Numbered from the stretch's first letter, positions 47,729 to 57,047 are shown. The stretch: DNA of 64,000 nucleotides from Paraprevotella xylaniphila YIT 11841 (GCF_000205165.1 NZ_GL883817.1:1-64000); one strand, 5' to 3'. Numbers and translations: made by a program. Notes: generated by a model from the letters alone, not told the origin.

Positions 47729-47803
47729 GAGGAAAGTGTGAAATGGGAAAAAATGACATACGTTTTGTCGAAAATTGCCCTATCCTGTTTTGCCGATGTG
47801 GCT

Positions 47804-47811
47804 TAATTTTG
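47804..47811 (+). promoter_or_regulatory. -7 box for the ECF sigma gene
   Basis: TAATTTTG followed by CAAG matches the -7 consensus. The TTG at 47825 that opens the frame lies too close to it, supporting the ATG at 47843. Confidence 0.5.
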
Positions 47812-47842
47812 CAAGAAGAAAAACTTGAAAGGAACAAATATC

Positions 47843-48367
47843 ATGGAAATATTCACGGAAAGTCAGTTTTCTGCATGTTATATGCAGTATAGGGAGAAGG
47901 TGAACGGGTATATCTTCTCTCGGGTTCGTGACAGGGAAGAGGCGGAAGATTTGACCCAGGATGTCTTTGAACATATATGGAGATGCCGGGAAGGAGTGCG
48001 CATGGTAACCCTCCAGAATTTAGTCTTTAGGGTCATGCGGAATACCGTGATAGATTATCTGCGCCGCCGTTATATGAAAAAAAGCCGGATGGACATATAC
48101 AGCTACGGTGAGGTACAGTGTGGTCGCAATACGGTCGAAGAAGACTATTGTTATAAAGAACTCCGCTTTGTGCATGAGAAGATGGTGAAACGGTTGACCG
48201 AAAGACGCCGTCAAGTGTATCTTTTGTATTTTTACAAGGGAATGTCGTATGCTTCCATCGCTGGCCGGCTTGGTGTGGCCGAATGCACCGTGGGTGCGCA
48301 TCTGTTGAGGGCACATAGGATGGTACGTATGGGGGTGGATAGGGCGTACCGGAATAAGGCTGGGTGA
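47843..48367 (+). CDS. ECF-type RNA polymerase sigma factor
   Basis: A 174-residue sigma-70 family protein of the extracytoplasmic-function group. Region 2 appears as YREKVNGYIFSRVRDREEAEDLTQDVFEHIW followed by VFRVMRNTVIDYLRRRY. Region 4 appears as LTERRRQVYLLYFYKGMSYASIAGRLGVAECTVGAHLLRAH, a normal helix-turn-helix. ATG 47843 is chosen over the TTG at 47825 because of the promoter position. In Bacteroidota such genes usually sit beside a FecR-like anti-sigma gene that senses a SusC-type receptor. No anti-sigma gene is present on either side, so its control is unclear. It lies between the PUL terminator and about 600 bases of non-coding DNA. Confidence 0.88.
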   Translation: MEIFTESQFSACYMQYREKVNGYIFSRVRDREEAEDLTQDVFEHIWRCREGVRMVTLQNLVFRVMRNTVIDYLRRRYMKKSRMDIYSYGEVQCGRNTVEEDYCYKELRFVHEKMVKRLTERRRQVYLLYFYKGMSYASIAGRLGVAECTVGAHLLRAHRMVRMGVDRAYRNKAG

Positions 48368-48965
48368 ATGGAATCGGATATCCCGTTTTTGACAGTATGC
48401 ACGGCTTTTCCGCTTTCCTGTATGCAAATGGAAAGGGAAAAGGCTTTCCTTTCGATGGCCTGAGGGCGGGAAAAGTACAGAAACAGGTATTGAAATGACT
48501 TTTCAAGAATACTTTTTTTAAGGTTTCAGGGCGTTTTTTTATGTTTATTTACTAAAGACGTGAATCGTTTGGAGCAGAATGGAAAATCGTTCGGCTGAGA
48601 AAACATTTTTTTTCTCCGCATGACGGTCGGAAGTCATGCGCTTGTCTGCGGGACAAGCACCTTGAAACCTTGGCATAACTTGCTTCGGGAACCGTTATTT
48701 TTTCTATTTGGAAAGGAAAAGCCTGCGGGTCCGGAGTGTCTTTTTGTAAGGCGAAACGCTTTACGGGGTTACGCCATTCTCTTGGGGCTGCGCAGGACGC
48801 AGCCAACGGTTTTCATAATGATAACATAATATGTGTCCGGCTTCCATCTTGTCTTTTCCCGACGGTACGGGAATCGCGTATTTACGGCGGACATCCGAGT
48901 GGGGGACGGATAAACGGGCCACGCACCATCGGATTTGACTTTTTGACATTTTGTAATGGGGGATT
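48368..48965. other. Non-coding region with three hairpins
   Basis: No convincing gene is seen in about 600 bases between convergent units. Perfect hairpins occur at 48618-48639 (GCATGAC / GTCATGC), 48640-48658 (GCTTGTC-TGCGG-GACAAGC) and 48786-48804 (GGCTGCG-CAGGA-CGCAGCC). A repeat related to the 24.2-kb palindrome is at 48574-48602. A structured small RNA is possible but unproven. Open frames of 60-90 codons here lack signals or recognisable composition. Confidence 0.45.
48574..48602 (-). repeat. Dispersed repeat copy (GGCTGAGA type)
   Basis: GCAGAATGGAAAATCGTTCG followed by GCTGAGAAA matches the reverse complement of 24261-24289 at 23 of 29 positions by hand alignment. It lacks the second palindromic arm seen at 24.2 kb. 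Confidence 0.5.
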
Positions 48966-51900
48966 TTACAGACGCAGGATTTGCCCTTTGCTTAAAAAAT
49001 CCAGAAACTCCCGGTAGGCCGTGCATTTCCGGAGCAGCGTTTCGTTTCCGGTCATGAAGAATTGCTTGCGTGCCCGGGTGAGGGCCACGTTGAGCTTGCG
49101 GTCTAATTCCCGGCCGTCTGTCATGACGGGTTCGGACAAGATAGGGAGCTGGTACGGGCGGCTGACAGTGGTGCTGAATATGATGATGTCGCGTTGGCTG
49201 CCTTGGTAACGTTCCACCGTGTCGATGGTGATGTCGGCCGTGTTGGGAATGTGCCGTTCGGCCAAGGCTTTGCGTATCATGGCGATTTGTGCGCGGAAGG
49301 GGACGATGATTCCGATTTGCTTGCAGGGACTGAAGGGGATGCTCGAGCGGCTGTGCAGTTGGCAAAGGGTGTGTACTAAGTGTGCCACGGTCTCGGCTTC
49401 CCGCTTGTTGCTTTTTATATAATATTCTGCTTCGTCGGCTTGTACGGAAATGAATGCCATGCGTGTACCGGCTACGAAAGCGGTCCATCGGTCATCGTCC
49501 GGCCGGATGCCGAAAGCCAACGGTTCCTGTTGATGGGGGAGGGGAACGGCATCCAGTCCGCCGTTATAATAATTACGGTTGACAAATTCGCAGATGGACG
49601 GGTGCATGCGTCCTTGGCGGTGAAGCATTTCCACGATGCCTTCCGTGCCTTGCAGGCTGTTTAGCCGGTGCAGGCGTTCAAACAGGGAGTTACGGCAGTC
49701 GGTCAGCCCGATGGCTTGCAGGCTATCCTCGGTCACCCGTGACATTTCCCGGGGTTGGCTCACCACGGCGGGCAGTTGCTTGTGGTCGCCGATGAGGATG
49801 AACTTCCCGATGGCCAGACGGTTCAGGTTATAGTCTCCCCGGTTCACCGGAGTGGTGGCGCATAACAGGGGGAGCAGTTGGGGTTCGAGCACCTGTGAGG
49901 CTTCGTCGATGATGGCCACGTCGATGACCTTCAGGCTGAACAGTTCCGTCTGGCTGCATAGGCTGCTGATGGTGCTGGCAAACACCCTGACGGGCGCCAA
50001 CTTCTCGTAGATTTCTTTTCGGGAGGTGGCATCCCCGGTGACGTGCTTCATGAGCCGTGTCCGGAAGTCCGGGGCGCAGTTCAGTTCCTGCCCGATGCGG
50101 ATATATTCCGGAGCAGGGTTGATGGCAGACAGCGTATGGCAGATTTCATCCACAGCCCGGTTGGTATAAGCCATGAGCAGGAGGGTCTTTTGCGGATGGT
50201 CCGACAAGAACTCTTCCACCATGGATTTCAGGGCCACCGACGTTTTTCCTGTCCCCGGCGGCCCGACAAGCAGGAAGTAATCCCGGGCCTGTTTGGCTTT
50301 CAGGACGATACGGTCTATTTCTTCATTCAGGTAATGCCGGTGGAGCCTTACGGACGGGTCGGTGGCCGGTGGCCGTATGCCCAACAGCAGCTCTTTCCGT
50401 TCCCGTGGGGCGGTGAGCAGGCTGAACAGTCCCGAATAGGCTTGGTTGAATGTGGCATCCATGTAGCCCGGTTCTACGGCATAAAGGCTGTCGGGGCGGA
50501 ATACTTCGGCATTCCGCTGTTTGTAAGATAGTTTCAGCAGCATGCGTTCAGGATGGATTTCCTCTATGGTGCAACGGAAGAACTGTTTGTTCGTCACGTT
50601 GTCCCCTTCGTGGTTCCGTTCGTAGAGCATCACCATGTCACCCTGCCGGAAGTTCGGGAGGAAGTCTTCGCCATATTCCGGAAGTTGCAAGTCCAACCGC
50701 ACGACGGCACCTTCCTCGTCGGGGACGGGATGCAGTTTCAGTCCGGTCAGGATGTTCCCGTTCTGTTGTTTGGTCTGCGTGTCGCAGCACCATGTTTCGG
50801 CGAACCCGCCCGGCGAGTCCGCCCGGTCGTCCCCGACTTTGGCGCGGAATTGTTCGCGGGCGGTAAACGTCAGGAAGCGATGGAAATAATCGGCTTCCAC
50901 TCCCCTCATGCCATGAAGCGGTGCCAGTATTTCCATCATGCGGGGGCGCAGGTAGCGGGTGTAGAGCCGGTCGGCACGTCCGTCCACGTTGAGCCGTTCT
51001 TCCGTCAGCTCCTCTATCAACGTGCGGGATTCCCCCCTTCTCAGGCGATGCTCTATGTGCAGGATGGCATTCCGCAGGGCCATGGCGCGGCGGATATGGC
51101 TGCGCGGCACGTCTACGGCATAAAGCCCGGGGTAGCGTGAATAGAAGAGGTAAGACTGTACCTGCTCACGCCTGCGGTCCAGGTTATAATACAGGATTTC
51201 TTTGTACAGGGCCATTTGCAGGCTGTGTTCTTCCTTCGGGCTGCGGTAGGGATATTCGTCCGCTTTTCCGCTTTTCAGTTCCACTAATTTGTCGGCGTTC
51301 CGGGTGAGCAGGTCCATACGCCCTTGCAACCCGAGGGCTTCGCAAAGGAAAGAAGGCTCCAGTTCCACTTCCGTTTGCCGGATGTCGATGCCTGCGGCGC
51401 TGAAACTGTTGCGTACGGTTTGCCGGATGTGGTGGAATTGCATTTCGCACCGGTTGAAGAAATCGCGGTCGATGTCCGGCAAGGTGGACCAGGCAAGAGG
51501 GGAGAACCGGAAAGAATTTTGCATGGAACGCAGGTAGAGTTTCGCTTCCGTCGTCCCGTCTGCGTTTTGGATAAATCGCTCATTCACGCAGTCGTCCAGA
51601 AACTGGTTGGCCGCATTTCCCAACTGTATGGCCGCAGAGCGTGCCGGAGGGGCGAATTTGTTCAACAAGTGGGTGTATGCCGAATACCCGTATGGCTTGA
51701 TGCAGGCGCACAAGGCTGTAATGTCAATCAGGAAATCCGGGTCGAGAACTAACATCTCGGGTTTTAGGACGTAAGGATATGCGCCTTCCGCCTTTATGGC
51801 CTTGACCGATAAGAGATTGAGCTGTGCCCCTTCGTACAGTTGTCCGTTCAAGTCGGCGAACGTGCGGTCGGTTTCGTCGGCATATTCCACTTTCAACAGT

Positions 51901-52382
51901 TGTTCCGTGGGATGCGTGTGGTCTTTTCCATAAATGAAATGCTCGTCCCACCGGTGCACCGTTATCCGGATACGTTTGGCCTGCAGTACTTTTTCGGCAG
52001 GTGCGGGAGCGGGTCGCCAATGGCGGGGCAGGCGTTTTTGCACGTCCTCCGGGACATGGGTCTGGTAAAAAGCTGCCAATCCTTCGCAGACCGCTTTTAA
52101 GTCGTAGGCTTCATCCTCTCCGTTGGGCAGGAAAAGCCCTTTTTGTATTCGTCCTGCCCGTGCACGGAATACTTCCAACGGGTGGGGCGGATGGCCGGTT
52201 TGTTTGCAGAGCCAGTGCAGGCGTGCGGCCGTGTGGGTGAAATCCACCGGACTGTGGCGGGTCCGGTCTTTCAGCGCACGGAGCAACAGCGTGTCAAGGG
52301 CATGGTAACGTGCGGTATGGTCCATGTCCGGCTGCATGATGTTTCTGATTTCATCGAATATGTCCTGAATCTCTTCCGTCAT
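48966..52382 (-). CDS. Dna2-like nuclease-helicase (PD-(D/E)XK plus SF1 helicase)
   Basis: A 1138-residue cytoplasmic protein that joins a RecB/Cas4-type nuclease to an SF1B helicase, the arrangement of Dna2. Nuclease motifs are visible as GLQGRMDLL (motif II Asp) and VELKSGKAD at about 366-372 (motif III Glu-x-Lys). The helicase follows with Walker A GPPGTGKTSVALKS (about 705), Walker B IDEASQ, the SF1 motif GDHKQLPAVVSQP, and late motifs DTVERYQGSQRDIIIFS and LNVALTRARKQ. The Fe-S cysteine cluster of Dna2/Cas4 is not evident. Likely role is DNA end processing in replication or repair; a defence role cannot be excluded. It starts 3 bases after the stop of the MltF-like gene, apparently in one operon. 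Confidence 0.85.
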   Translation of the reverse strand: MTEEIQDIFDEIRNIMQPDMDHTARYHALDTLLLRALKDRTRHSPVDFTHTAARLHWLCKQTGHPPHPLEVFRARAGRIQKGLFLPNGEDEAYDLKAVCEGLAAFYQTHVPEDVQKRLPRHWRPAPAPAEKVLQAKRIRITVHRWDEHFIYGKDHTHPTEQLLKVEYADETDRTFADLNGQLYEGAQLNLLSVKAIKAEGAYPYVLKPEMLVLDPDFLIDITALCACIKPYGYSAYTHLLNKFAPPARSAAIQLGNAANQFLDDCVNERFIQNADGTTEAKLYLRSMQNSFRFSPLAWSTLPDIDRDFFNRCEMQFHHIRQTVRNSFSAAGIDIRQTEVELEPSFLCEALGLQGRMDLLTRNADKLVELKSGKADEYPYRSPKEEHSLQMALYKEILYYNLDRRREQVQSYLFYSRYPGLYAVDVPRSHIRRAMALRNAILHIEHRLRRGESRTLIEELTEERLNVDGRADRLYTRYLRPRMMEILAPLHGMRGVEADYFHRFLTFTAREQFRAKVGDDRADSPGGFAETWCCDTQTKQQNGNILTGLKLHPVPDEEGAVVRLDLQLPEYGEDFLPNFRQGDMVMLYERNHEGDNVTNKQFFRCTIEEIHPERMLLKLSYKQRNAEVFRPDSLYAVEPGYMDATFNQAYSGLFSLLTAPRERKELLLGIRPPATDPSVRLHRHYLNEEIDRIVLKAKQARDYFLLVGPPGTGKTSVALKSMVEEFLSDHPQKTLLLMAYTNRAVDEICHTLSAINPAPEYIRIGQELNCAPDFRTRLMKHVTGDATSRKEIYEKLAPVRVFASTISSLCSQTELFSLKVIDVAIIDEASQVLEPQLLPLLCATTPVNRGDYNLNRLAIGKFILIGDHKQLPAVVSQPREMSRVTEDSLQAIGLTDCRNSLFERLHRLNSLQGTEGIVEMLHRQGRMHPSICEFVNRNYYNGGLDAVPLPHQQEPLAFGIRPDDDRWTAFVAGTRMAFISVQADEAEYYIKSNKREAETVAHLVHTLCQLHSRSSIPFSPCKQIGIIVPFRAQIAMIRKALAERHIPNTADITIDTVERYQGSQRDIIIFSTTVSRPYQLPILSEPVMTDGRELDRKLNVALTRARKQFFMTGNETLLRKCTAYREFLDFLSKGQILRL

Positions 52383-52385
52383 GGG

Positions 52386-53708
52386 TTATGGCGTATTCTG
52401 TTTGGACTTGGCTTCCAGTTCTTCGGCACTCAGTACTTTGCTTTTGAATCCTCCGCGTGAATTCTTGCGCGACGGGGCGGGAGCGGCACCGGTCGTGCCG
52501 CCATGGACGGCAGCACGGTAGCGTTGCCAACGTTCACGGATGGAAGTCACGTAGCCGTAGGTCTCTTCTCCGCGCAGGTAACCGTAACGCACCACGGGGT
52601 CGTTATAATATTGCGGTTGGCTCAGGCGGAGGATGAAAGGAGCCACGTCGTTCCACAGGTGCGGGTTTTTGCCGTGCTTGCGTGCCAAGGCCATGGCGTC
52701 GCGGACGTGTCCCGTGCCTCCATTATAGGCCGCCAGGATAAAGTTTATACGTTCCGCCCTGCCGGGTATATCGCTGAATTTACGTTCGAGTTCACGGAGG
52801 TACCGGGCTGCCGCACTGATGTTCTTTTCGGGTTGGTGCATTTGGTCGGCGGGCAAGCCGAGATGTACGGCTGTCTCAGGCATGATCTGCATCAGTCCGC
52901 GTGCTCCGGCCCACGATACGGCTTCCGGGTCGAAACCGGACTCTTGGTAACATTGTGCGGCCATGAGCCGCCAGTCCCACCCGATGGCTTGGCTATGACG
53001 GATAAAATGGGTGTCGTACGGCGAGATGATGCCCTTGGCGCGATTCTGGAAGGGGGCACGGACACGGCGTTTTACACTTCCGCCGGGAGACAGGCGCAAC
53101 TGTTCCCTTTTTTGCAAGAAAGACCGCGTCTCGGGTTTATACCATCCGTCCAAGGCTTCGGCCAGGAAGGGTGCATCCTTTCGTACGACCCATCCGGTTT
53201 TGGCTGCGGCCGTGCTGTCTGACAGGCACGACCGGACACCGGAGAATTGCAGTTCCATGTCTGTCATGTGGTTCTCCGGAATTTCCAACGCGATGAGGTC
53301 TGCCTCTCCTTTTTTCAGACGTTGGAAAAGTTCCGCCGTATCGCGTACGGCTTCCATACGGAGCTTGGCACCGATGGACACGGCAAAGTGTTCGGCCAAT
53401 TCAAATTGCAGCCCGAATCCTTTTCCCTTATATTCATAATAGGTGTCGGGGCCGGATAGCGTGACGGCTATCAGCTCACCGGCTTCCTGTATCTGGTCTA
53501 AGTCATAAGCTGTTTCCTCACCTTCCTCTTCCGTAATACCCAAAGGGGATATTTTTTTCTCTTCTTTTTCTCCGCAGGATACGGCATTGAAGGACAGCAA
53601 TAGGGAGGTTATGAGGCTGATTGACAGATAGGGTTTCCATAAGTCCGGTCTCCTTCTTTGTAACCGGGAACGGGTTTCCGTTCTGTTTCCGTTTGCACGG
53701 ACTCTCAT
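52386..53708 (-). CDS. MltF-like membrane-bound lytic transglycosylase
   Basis: A 440-residue lipoprotein or membrane-anchored protein with hydrophobic segment LSISLITSLLLSFNAVSC and acidic residues after the cysteine. The N-terminal half is a periplasmic solute-binding-type domain (GKGFGLQFELAEHFAVSIG, ADLIALEIP). The C-terminal half is an SLT lysozyme-like domain: catalytic Glu256 in CYQESGFDPEAVS, then GARGLMQIMPETA and FILAAYNGGTGH. This is the MltF architecture; it cleaves peptidoglycan glycan strands to anhydromuropeptides. The arginine-rich extension before the membrane segment suggests the true start may be internal. Its ATG overlaps the udk stop by 4 bases. Confidence 0.87.
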   Translation of the reverse strand: MRVRANGNRTETRSRLQRRRPDLWKPYLSISLITSLLLSFNAVSCGEKEEKKISPLGITEEEGEETAYDLDQIQEAGELIAVTLSGPDTYYEYKGKGFGLQFELAEHFAVSIGAKLRMEAVRDTAELFQRLKKGEADLIALEIPENHMTDMELQFSGVRSCLSDSTAAAKTGWVVRKDAPFLAEALDGWYKPETRSFLQKREQLRLSPGGSVKRRVRAPFQNRAKGIISPYDTHFIRHSQAIGWDWRLMAAQCYQESGFDPEAVSWAGARGLMQIMPETAVHLGLPADQMHQPEKNISAAARYLRELERKFSDIPGRAERINFILAAYNGGTGHVRDAMALARKHGKNPHLWNDVAPFILRLSQPQYYNDPVVRYGYLRGEETYGYVTSIRERWQRYRAAVHGGTTGAAPAPSRKNSRGGFKSKVLSAEELEAKSKQNTP

Positions 53709-54343
53709 AAGGCTTGTCCGCTTTGTTCCAAACGGAGGCTGAGATGGTGAAGGATGTAGGTACGCATGATTTCGATAGCTTTTTCGTTTTCTCCTCCCTG
53801 GGGAATGATAAGGTCGGCATAGCGTTTGGTCGGTTCGATAAACTCCAGATGCATGGGTTTGAGTACGGCCCGATAGCGGTCCACCACCATTTGTACAGTT
53901 CTTCCCCGCTCCACGATGTCGCGTTCGATGACACGGATGAGGCGTTCGTCCGAATCTGCATCCACGAAAATCTTCAAGTCCATCAGGTCGCGGAGTTCTT
54001 TGTTGGACAAGGCGAGTATGCCCTCAATGAGAATTACCTTTTGCGGTTCCACGTGTATGGTCTCTTTGAGCCGGTTGCACTCCAAATAAGAATAAGTGGG
54101 TTGCTCAATGGCTTGTCCTGCCTTCAAGGTCTTGATATGCTGTATCAACAACTTCCAATCGAAAGCACAAGGGTGGTCGAAGTTGATTTTACGTCGCTCT
54201 TCCATCGGTATTCCTGTATTGTCGTTGTAATAGGAATCTTGTGGTATGAGGGCTACTTCGTGGGCGGGCAGGCTCTCTATGATTTTGCGTACGACTGTTG
54301 TTTTTCCGGAGCCCGTGCCTCCGGCTATTCCGATAATATACAT
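53705..54343 (-). CDS. udk: Uridine kinase
   Basis: A 212-residue cytoplasmic enzyme that phosphorylates uridine and cytidine to UMP and CMP in pyrimidine salvage. The P-loop is GIAGGTGSGKTTVV (residues 5-18). YYNDNTGIPMEERRKINFDHP and FDWKLL mark the nucleoside-binding region, and FVDADSDERLIRVIERDIVERGR is the conserved late motif. The length is typical. It starts 18 bases after the cydB stop and overlaps the MltF-like gene by 4 bases, so it is probably co-transcribed with the cyd genes, although there is no functional link. Confidence 0.93.
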   Translation of the reverse strand: MYIIGIAGGTGSGKTTVVRKIIESLPAHEVALIPQDSYYNDNTGIPMEERRKINFDHPCAFDWKLLIQHIKTLKAGQAIEQPTYSYLECNRLKETIHVEPQKVILIEGILALSNKELRDLMDLKIFVDADSDERLIRVIERDIVERGRTVQMVVDRYRAVLKPMHLEFIEPTKRYADLIIPQGGENEKAIEIMRTYILHHLSLRLEQSGQAL

Positions 54344-54361
54344 GGGTATTCTGTTTTTGTA

Positions 54362-55513
54362 TTAATATACATCCTCGTTCTCGGTGACTTCTTCCGATGT
54401 GAGCGGTTTGCGGTCCATAACCTTCCACACGTATGCGATGTAGGCCACGACAATGGGAAGGAGGAGAGACACGTAGGCCATGGTCTTTAGGGTGAATAGG
54501 CTGGAGCAGCTGTTTGCCAAGGTCAAAGAGCTTTGTAAATCCGCAGTGGAGGGATAGTAGGCTGTATGGTTATAACCGACACACAGGAGTAAGGATAATA
54601 CGGTCAGTATGGTTCCTGCGCCTGTAAACCAAAAACCGTTGTGACAGGTGTGGCAGAAGATACCACGAATGAGGCCGAAAAGCACACCTGTCACACCTAA
54701 AAGGAACAAGACAAGCAATATCGGCATGTCTGTCAAATTGTGGAAATACTTGTATGGCTCCATGAAAATGATGCCGGTTTCCGGATGGACGGCAAAACCG
54801 TCTTTCAATAACGTGTGGACCACGAAAGCCAGGAAAAAAAGCAAGAATGGGATGCTGTCTCCCAATAACTGGCGGCGGCAACGTGGAATCAGCCCTGTGT
54901 CGCGAATGCTGCGGATGAAATAAAGGCAACCCAAAATACGAGCCAGAAAACAGACAGCCAGTCCCAACATGAGATTCCAAGGATTTGCCAAGGCATCCAA
55001 ACCGTGCCATTCGTTACCCCAATGACTGATGACGGGATTTGTAGTTTCCGTCAGATTGGATTTGCAGACAAGGAAATCAGACCCGTTAAAGAATGTAGCT
55101 ACGGCCACTCCAAGCAGAACCGGACCCATGACTCCGTTGAATACCAAAAAAGATTGGTAAGTACGTTTGCCTAACAGATTTCCTAATTTCGATTGGAATT
55201 CATAAGAAATGGCTTGTAGTACGAAACTGAAAAGTATGAGCATCCAGAGCCAATATGCCCCGCCGAAGCTTGTGCTGTAAAACAGAGGGAAAGAGGCAAA
55301 AAAAGCCCCTCCGAAAGTGACGAGCGTGGTAAATGTAAACTCCCATTTGCTGCCTGTCGCGTTCACCAATAAGGCGCGTTCCGTTTCATTCTTTCCCAAG
55401 CGGAATAACAATGAGTTGCCCCCTTGTACGAACAACAAGAAGACCAATAGCGCCCCTAACAGGGATATGATGAACCACCAATAATGCTGTAGAAAAATAT
55501 AGGTAGATTCCAT
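54362..55513 (-). CDS. cydB: Cytochrome bd ubiquinol oxidase subunit II
   Basis: A 383-residue integral membrane protein with about nine hydrophobic segments, the smaller structural subunit of the bd-type terminal oxidase. It begins LQHYWWFIISLLGALLVFLLFVQGG, and FASFPLFYSTSFGGAYWLWML is a typical CydB stretch. It stabilises the haem d/b595 site in CydA and helps reduce oxygen to water at low oxygen tension. It lies 37 bases downstream of cydA on the same strand and precedes udk. Confidence 0.93.
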   Translation of the reverse strand: MESTYIFLQHYWWFIISLLGALLVFLLFVQGGNSLLFRLGKNETERALLVNATGSKWEFTFTTLVTFGGAFFASFPLFYSTSFGGAYWLWMLILFSFVLQAISYEFQSKLGNLLGKRTYQSFLVFNGVMGPVLLGVAVATFFNGSDFLVCKSNLTETTNPVISHWGNEWHGLDALANPWNLMLGLAVCFLARILGCLYFIRSIRDTGLIPRCRRQLLGDSIPFLLFFLAFVVHTLLKDGFAVHPETGIIFMEPYKYFHNLTDMPILLVLFLLGVTGVLFGLIRGIFCHTCHNGFWFTGAGTILTVLSLLLCVGYNHTAYYPSTADLQSSLTLANSCSSLFTLKTMAYVSLLLPIVVAYIAYVWKVMDRKPLTSEEVTENEDVY

Positions 55514-55550
55514 AGTTTTGATATTTGACAGTGACTAATCTTTTTATCGG

Positions 55551-57047
55551 TTACGCCCGGGATTCAGGCCCTTTTTGGATGGCTTTTACCATGATGCCTA
55601 TCTCGGCAATGAATAAAATAGTGAAAATGGCCAGAAAGATGAAGAATGTCGTTTGTACCGTTCCTGCGGACAGGTTGGATATGGCGGCATTGACCGGTAA
55701 CAAATCCTGGATGGCCCAAGGTTGTCGCCCGACCTCTGCTACGACCCAGCCGGCCTGGCTGGCTACGAAGGCGCAAGGAATGCTCCATAGGGCGATTCGG
55801 TGCAGCCATCTTTGTCCGTACAGTTTATTTTTCCATGACAGGAAAATAACCAAGGCGAAAAAAGCAAGGGAATACATCCCGAAACCTACCATAATCCGGA
55901 ATGTCCAGAACGAAAGTCCTACATTCGGCACAAGGTCGTCAGGGTTTTGAATATAACCGTAACCGAAGTATGGCATGTTTTCTTCCAATGTGCGGCGGGA
56001 CGCATCCATCTTATCTTGTTCGCCGTCCTTTTGAGCCTGCCGGAAATCCGATAAGGCCGCGATTGCCATTTTTCCTTTCGCTATCTTTTCTGTGGCGGAC
56101 AGAGCCTTGGAACCGTCGTTTGTCGTATATCCTCCCGCTAGGATGTTGTGGATTCCCGGTACGTAACCGTCGGGATTCCGTGTGGCCAGAAAAGACAGCA
56201 TGGTCGGGATTTTCCATTCGCCGACCACTGTTAACGGCTGTCTTGTCCCACCTTCGTAAAGCGCTTCCATGGCAGCCAGTTTCATCGGTTGGTATTGTGC
56301 GACCTGATAGGCGGATTTATCTCCGCTATATAGTGTCAACAGTGAGGCGGCCATACCTGTACATGCTGCAATTTTCATACTGGCCAAGGCGAATTCCTTC
56401 TCACGCCGTTTCAATAGGAACCAGGCACTAACTCCAATGACGAACACGGCTCCTACAATCCAACTGCTGAGTACCGTATGCAAGAATTTCATTACGGCTA
56501 CAGGCGAAAAGGCTACGGCGAGGAAATCGACCATTTCATTGCGTACCGTTTCGGGGTTGAATACCATTCCTACGGGATATTGCATCCATGAATTGGCCAC
56601 CAGAATCCACCAAGCAGACAAGGTGGCTCCCAGGCCGGTGAGCCATGTCGAAGCCAAATGGAACTTCTTGCCGACTTTGTCCCATCCGAAAAACATTACG
56701 GCTACGAAAGTGGCCTCCATAAAGAAGGCCACGATACCTTCAATAGCAAGCGGTGCTCCGAAGATATCACCTACGAACCAGGAATAGTTGCTCCAGTTCG
56801 TACCGAATTGGAATTCGAGAATCAGTCCGGTAGCTACTCCGATAGCGAAATTGATTCCGAACAGTTTCATCCAGAACCGGGCTGTCCTTTTCCAGAAATC
56901 ATGACCGGAAATGACGTATCGTGTCTCCATAATTCCCATGATGACGGCCAGTCCCAACGTGAGCGGAACAAACAGCCAGTGGTACATTGCCGTCAGGGCG
57001 AATTGTGCCCTTGACCAGTCTATCATTGTCTCCATATTGTCTAACAT
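55551..57047 (-). CDS. cydA: Cytochrome bd ubiquinol oxidase subunit I
   Basis: A 498-residue inner-membrane protein that carries haems b558, b595 and d and oxidises quinol. It begins DWSRAQFALTAMYHWLFVPLTLGLAV, containing the conserved histidine ligand region. FAIGVATGLILEFQFGTNWSNYSWFVGDIFGAPLAIEG is strongly conserved in the family (shown here in parts). The Q-loop is short, and GWVVAEVGRQPWAIQDLLP near the C-terminus is a CydA signature. In Bacteroides-type anaerobes this oxidase supports growth at nanomolar oxygen. It follows the DUF4492 gene by 21 bases. Confidence 0.95.
   Translation of the reverse strand: MLDNMETMIDWSRAQFALTAMYHWLFVPLTLGLAVIMGIMETRYVISGHDFWKRTARFWMKLFGINFAIGVATGLILEFQFGTNWSNYSWFVGDIFGAPLAIEGIVAFFMEATFVAVMFFGWDKVGKKFHLASTWLTGLGATLSAWWILVANSWMQYPVGMVFNPETVRNEMVDFLAVAFSPVAVMKFLHTVLSSWIVGAVFVIGVSAWFLLKRREKEFALASMKIAACTGMAASLLTLYSGDKSAYQVAQYQPMKLAAMEALYEGGTRQPLTVVGEWKIPTMLSFLATRNPDGYVPGIHNILAGGYTTNDGSKALSATEKIAKGKMAIAALSDFRQAQKDGEQDKMDASRRTLEENMPYFGYGYIQNPDDLVPNVGLSFWTFRIMVGFGMYSLAFFALVIFLSWKNKLYGQRWLHRIALWSIPCAFVASQAGWVVAEVGRQPWAIQDLLPVNAAISNLSAGTVQTTFFIFLAIFTILFIAEIGIMVKAIQKGPESRA

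Noticed and set aside
48620-49017. Possible small genes of 69 and 93 codons near 48.7 kb
   Set aside because: Composition is unremarkable, frames overlap hairpins and the helicase 3' end, and no start signal or domain is visible.
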